The notes under the pieces are model-generated. The model saw nothing but the letters and a program-made list of their open reading frames with translations, was not told the DNA's origin and did not search any database. Shown here one piece after another: positions 5,209-8,153 of a DNA stretch of 8,153 nucleotides (position 1 is the first letter of the stretch; every line of letters starts with the position of its first letter). This DNA is from CBFGTJ01 sp965651815 (GTDB lineage: Bacteria > Actinomycetota > Acidimicrobiia > Acidimicrobiales > Microtrichaceae). The translations under genes and the position numbers were made by a program. The stretch lies in the NCBI GenBank assembly GCA_965651815.1, contig CBFGTJ010000144.1, positions 1 through 8,153 on the forward strand, given 5' to 3'.

Positions 5209-6930
5209 CTGAAGGGACGACGGACGACGAGGGCGGTCGGCGCGTGGGCCGTGCGCCTGCTGGTGGTGGGTGTGGTCGCCGCCGCGACGCTCCCGCCCTT
5301 CACCGGTGGTGAGCGCCGCACCGACACCGCGTCCATCCGCCGCTACGACGCGAGCATGGTGCTCGAGGAGGACGGCACCCTCCACCTCGACGAGCGCATC
5401 GTGGTCACGATGCCGCACGGCAAGCGCGGCATCTTCCGCATCTTCGACACCGGCGACCCGCGGCGCGCCGGCATCGAGCACCCCGTGGAGCTCGAGGAGG
5501 TCACGCGCAACGAGCGCTCGGAGCCGTACACCTGGGTCGACTCGGCGACCGGGACCAGGACGCTGCGCATCGGCGACGAGGACGTCTACCTCGACCCCGG
5601 CGACCACACCTACCGGATCCGCTCGACGACCACCGACGTGCTCGAGCCGGGCGACGACGGTGAGACGTGGTGGTGGTGGGACGTCGTCGGCGGCGGCTGG
5701 CAGATGTCCATGGACGCGGCACGCGTCGAGGTGGAACTGCCGGTCGAGCCGGTGCGGGCCGAGTGCGTCATGGGCGAGGGCGAGGAGCGTCCCTGCGACG
5801 CGACGGTCGAGGCCCGGCGCCTGGTCGTGGACGCCGGAGCGCTCCCGCCGTTCACGCCCGTGACGGTGCGGGTCGCGTTCCCCGCGGACGCGCTGCCCGA
5901 CCCTCCGGCCGGTGACTCGCCGCTCGAGACGGTGCTGCTCTCGATCGCCGCCGCGCTGCTCGCCGGGGCGCTCGGGTTCTGGCTGCTGCTCGCGACGCGG
6001 GAGAAGGAGCCGGGCTTCCCGGTCCTGTTCGAGCCCCCGCAGGGTGTCGGACCCGCGCTCGCGGCGAGGGTGCTCTTCGAGGAGCACTCCCGCGACGACC
6101 TCCAGGCGACGCTCTACGCATTGGCGGACCGAGGGGTGCTGCGCCTCGAGGGCGACGACGAGCGCTGGACCGTCCGCCTCCTCGTGGACCCCTCCACCGT
6201 GCCGCTCGACCACCCGGAGCGCGCGGTGCTGGACACGCTGCGCCTCCGGGCACCCGAGGATGCCTTCGTCGTGTCGAAGACGAAGACGTCGGGCGAGCGG
6301 GTGTCCAAGGCGCGCACCGCGCTGCGCAAGGAGGTGGACTCGGCCGCAGCCGCCTACCTGCACCACTCGTCGCCAGGGATGGTCGCGAAGGTCCTCGGCT
6401 GGATCAGCATCGCCGGGGTGCTCGCGATCGTCGGCTTCCACCTCTTCGGCGACTCCGGCTGGCGGCCCTGGCCGCTGCTGGTCGGCCTCGCGACGTTCGC
6501 GGTCGTCTCGATGGGCATGGTGTTCGACCCCGGCGTCGCCACGAAGCGCACCAGCGCCGGCCGGGACCTGTGGTCGCGCGCCGGTGGCTTCGCCCGGTTC
6601 CTCACCACCGACTCCGCCGAGTCCCGCTTCGACGCGGCGAAGCACCTCGACTGGTACCCGCGCTACCTGCCGTGGGCGCTCGTGTTCGGCTCGGCCGACG
6701 CGTGGGCGCGCCGCTTCGAGGAGCAGGGCGTCGCGGTGCCCGACCCGCCGTGGATCCTGTGGGCCGGCCGGGGCAGGTACTCCGCCAGCCACATGAGCAC
6801 TTCGTTCAACGCGGCGATCACCAGCGCCGCGGCTGCCTACGCGGCATCGCAGTCCTCCTCGGGCGGTGGCGGTGGCGGCGGTTTCTCCGGCGGGTCCGGT
6901 GGCGGCGGTGGCGGCGGAGGGTCCTGGTGA
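5209..6930 (+). CDS. DUF2207 domain-containing membrane protein
   Basis: Membrane protein of the DUF2207 family, 573 residues from the start chosen. Order: basic N-terminus LKGRRTTR with a hydrophobic segment (about 9-27), probably a signal peptide or anchor; an extracytoplasmic beta-rich domain (about 40-230) with the family pattern RRYDASMVLEEDG and GKRGIFRIF; transmembrane segment about 239-262; a cytoplasmic region with LFEPPQGVGPALAARVL and LADRGVLRLEG typical of the family; two further transmembrane segments (about 393-413 and 421-441); the conserved RFLTTDSAESRF and YLPWALVFG; and a Gly-rich tail ending GGSW. The function is unknown, but the gene is often found next to lemA, as here (70 bases). 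I chose CTG 5209 because ggaggag precedes it by five bases and the basic residues follow it. GTG 5134 would add 25 residues with no ribosome binding site; GTG 5251 would remove the basic n-region. Confidence 0.8.
   Translation: MKGRRTTRAVGAWAVRLLVVGVVAAATLPPFTGGERRTDTASIRRYDASMVLEEDGTLHLDERIVVTMPHGKRGIFRIFDTGDPRRAGIEHPVELEEVTRNERSEPYTWVDSATGTRTLRIGDEDVYLDPGDHTYRIRSTTTDVLEPGDDGETWWWWDVVGGGWQMSMDAARVEVELPVEPVRAECVMGEGEERPCDATVEARRLVVDAGALPPFTPVTVRVAFPADALPDPPAGDSPLETVLLSIAAALLAGALGFWLLLATREKEPGFPVLFEPPQGVGPALAARVLFEEHSRDDLQATLYALADRGVLRLEGDDERWTVRLLVDPSTVPLDHPERAVLDTLRLRAPEDAFVVSKTKTSGERVSKARTALRKEVDSAAAAYLHHSSPGMVAKVLGWISIAGVLAIVGFHLFGDSGWRPWPLLVGLATFAVVSMGMVFDPGVATKRTSAGRDLWSRAGGFARFLTTDSAESRFDAAKHLDWYPRYLPWALVFGSADAWARRFEEQGVAVPDPPWILWAGRGRYSASHMSTSFNAAITSAAAAYAASQSSSGGGGGGGFSGGSGGGGGGGGSW
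6862..6921 (+). repeat. Gly-codon low-complexity tract
   Basis: A run of GGC/GGT/GGA codons, broken by a Phe-Ser and a Ser, encodes the C-terminal glycine tail of the DUF2207 protein. Gly-rich tails ending in a Ser-Trp-like terminus are usual in this family, so the tract is probably functional protein sequence, though its repeat nature makes length change by slippage likely. Confidence 0.7.
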
Positions 6931-7000
6931 GCGCGGTGCCGCACCGGCGCGGCCCGGTGGTGTACGAACTCAGGGGAGCCAGCACCGGGAGGTCCCGCCC

Positions 7001-7564
7001 ATGGGAGCACTGATCGTCGTCCTCGTCATCGTCGTGGTGCTCGTCGTCGCCATCGGCGGGTTCGTGGTCGTCGGCCTCAACCGGCTGCGCGGCCAGCGCG
7101 TCTCGGTCGACGAGGCCATGGCCGGCATCGACGTGCAGCTCACGCGGCGCTCCGACCTGATCCCGAACCTCGTCGAGACCGTCAAGGGCTACATGGGGCA
7201 CGAGCGCCAGACCCTCGAGGCCGTGACCGAGGCGAGGGCCCGCGTCGACCGGGCGTCGGGGGTGCGCGACAAGGCCGCCGCGGACGGACAGATGCAGCAG
7301 GCGCTCGCGAACCTCTTCGCCGTCGCCGAGGCCTACCCGGACCTGAAGGCATCGGCGAACTTCCAGCAGCTGCAGTCGGAGCTGTCCCGCACCGAGGACC
7401 AGCTCGCGTTCGCACGGCAGTACTACAACGACGCGGTCGCGACGCTGAACCGCACCATGGTCACGATCCCGTGGTCGATGCTGGTGGGCATGTCGGGGGT
7501 CGAGAAGGGCGAGTTCTACGACGCACCCGAGGCGTCCACCGCGCCGCCCGAAGTCCGCTTCTGA
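7001..7564 (+). CDS. lemA: LemA family protein
   Basis: A 187-residue LemA protein. A single N-terminal transmembrane helix (about 3-25, strongly Val/Leu/Ile-rich) is followed by a cytoplasmic or periplasmic helical bundle. Family signatures are RRSDLIPNLVETVKGY (49-64), an FQQLQSEL segment (121-128), TEDQLAFARQYYNDAV (131-146) and the typical end EFYDAPEAST...PEVRF. LemA proteins are small envelope proteins of poorly defined function. The DUF2207 gene ends 70 bases upstream and the two families are often neighbours, so joint action in the membrane is likely. The ATG at 7001 is set by gggaggt (6987-6993), seven bases upstream, and by the hydrophobic helix starting at once. An upstream open stretch in frame overlaps the DUF2207 tail and is not coding-like. 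The GTC/CTC-rich start of the gene is a triplet low-complexity stretch. The symbol is given at family level. Confidence 0.92.
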   Translation: MGALIVVLVIVVVLVVAIGGFVVVGLNRLRGQRVSVDEAMAGIDVQLTRRSDLIPNLVETVKGYMGHERQTLEAVTEARARVDRASGVRDKAAADGQMQQALANLFAVAEAYPDLKASANFQQLQSELSRTEDQLAFARQYYNDAVATLNRTMVTIPWSMLVGMSGVEKGEFYDAPEASTAPPEVRF

Positions 7565-7606
7565 ACCCCCCGAGGCCCGCTTCCAACCGCTCCGCCGGAG
7601 GTACCG

Positions 7607-8131
7607 ATGTCGAACGCCGCCAACCTCGGACTGCTCGCGCTGCGCGTGGCCGTGGGAGGGACGATGATCGCCCACGGCTACAACCACGTGTGGGGCGGCG
7701 GGAAGATCCCGGGCACCGGCCGCTGGTTCGCGAGCCTCGGCATGCGACCCGGGGTGCTGCACGCGTGGCTGGCGAGCCTGACCGAGCTCGGCGCCGGCGC
7801 GCTCCTGGTCCTCGGCCTGCTCCATCCGTTCGCGGCGGGTGCCTGCGCCGGGGTGATGGTCGTCGCGCTGGTCATCAACCACTGGAAGAACGGCTTCTTC
7901 ATCTTCCGGCCCGGTGAGGGCTACGAGTACGTGCTGAACCTCGCCGTCGCGTCGCTCGCGCTCGCGGCGATCGGCCCTGGTGAGTGGTCCCTGGACCGCG
8001 CGCTCGGCATCGACGACTCGCTCGGGGGTTGGACCGGCGCGGTGATCGGCGCCGTGATCGGCATCGGCGGCGCGCTGGCGTTGCTCGTGGCCTTCTGGCG
8101 GCCCGAGCGCGAGGACGCCGCTGCGGGCTGA
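7607..8131 (+). CDS. DoxX family membrane protein
   Basis: A 174-residue integral membrane protein of the DoxX type. Hydrophobic segments lie at about 7-24, 53-73, 76-92, 107-122 and 142-164; the first four correspond to the DoxX four-helix core and the fifth is an extra C-terminal helix. The AHGYNHVWGGG segment (22-32) followed by TGRWFASLGM is typical of the family, as is the LHAWLASLTELGAGALLVLG helix pair. DoxX proteins are linked to quinone or thiol redox chemistry and to oxidative stress complexes in some bacteria; no such partner is visible here. The ATG is fixed by ggaggt (7597-7602), four bases upstream. The gene follows lemA by 42 bases with no hairpin between, so co-transcription is likely. 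Only 22 bases follow the stop, with no terminator visible before the window ends. Confidence 0.85.
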   Translation: MSNAANLGLLALRVAVGGTMIAHGYNHVWGGGKIPGTGRWFASLGMRPGVLHAWLASLTELGAGALLVLGLLHPFAAGACAGVMVVALVINHWKNGFFIFRPGEGYEYVLNLAVASLALAAIGPGEWSLDRALGIDDSLGGWTGAVIGAVIGIGGALALLVAFWRPEREDAAAG

Positions 8132-8153
8132 GCCCGCCCCGCGCCCGGAGCGA

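Noticed and set aside
3448..6792. Very long minus-strand open frame (over 1,100 codons) opposite the oxygenase and DUF2207 genes
   Set aside because: It is an antisense artefact of high GC: the translation is Arg/Gly/Pro/Ala-rich low complexity without domains, while both opposing plus-strand genes have clear family motifs. The MSMEG_6728 frame is different.
6818..7882. Long minus-strand open frame opposite lemA and DoxX
   Set aside because: Its His/Arg/Asp-rich translation mirrors the third-position GC bias of the real plus-strand genes and has no recognisable fold.

Overview
This window is very GC-rich, with strong G/C preference at third codon positions, Shine-Dalgarno-led starts and lipobox lipoproteins. 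Together with MSMEG_6728-type DNA glycosylase, META, DUF2207 and LemA genes, this suggests a high-GC actinobacterium. The lineage (for example Acidimicrobiia or relatives) is a guess from style, not a demonstrated assignment. Coding density is high: eight protein genes, no gap over 165 bases, and no RNA gene, insertion sequence, CRISPR array or phage gene that I can see.

Layout. Positions 1-163 are a non-coding leader with a short direct repeat at the window edge and a long perfect palindrome (32-81). A plus-strand gene (164-2173) encodes a large secreted lipoprotein with a complete-looking serine hydrolase triad (S462, D550, H609). It converges on three minus-strand genes. Read in their own direction these are an MSMEG_6728-family predicted pyrimidine-dimer DNA glycosylase (4055-3534, GTG start), a lipoprotein with two META domains (3521-2700) only 12 bases downstream, and, after a second palindrome of the same family as the first, a small SRPBCC protein (2621-2199). 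The glycosylase is divergent from a plus-strand Fe(II)/2-oxoglutarate-type oxygenase (4135-5100), with 79 bases between them. Then follow a DUF2207 membrane protein (probable CTG start at 5209), LemA (7001-7564) and a DoxX-family membrane protein (7607-8131), all on the plus strand.

How the genes may work together. DUF2207 and LemA are a recurrent envelope pair, and with DoxX they look like one membrane module. The glycosylase and META lipoprotein look co-transcribed, although their functions have no obvious link. The hydrolase, oxygenase and SRPBCC protein have recognisable folds but unknown substrates.

I found no complete novel system. The points most worth a second look are the two related 17-bp-arm palindromes, the probable CTG start with an ideal ribosome binding site, and a 15-bp in-frame tandem duplication that carries the oxygenase stop codon and leaves a single TGA between the oxygenase and the DUF2207 frame.
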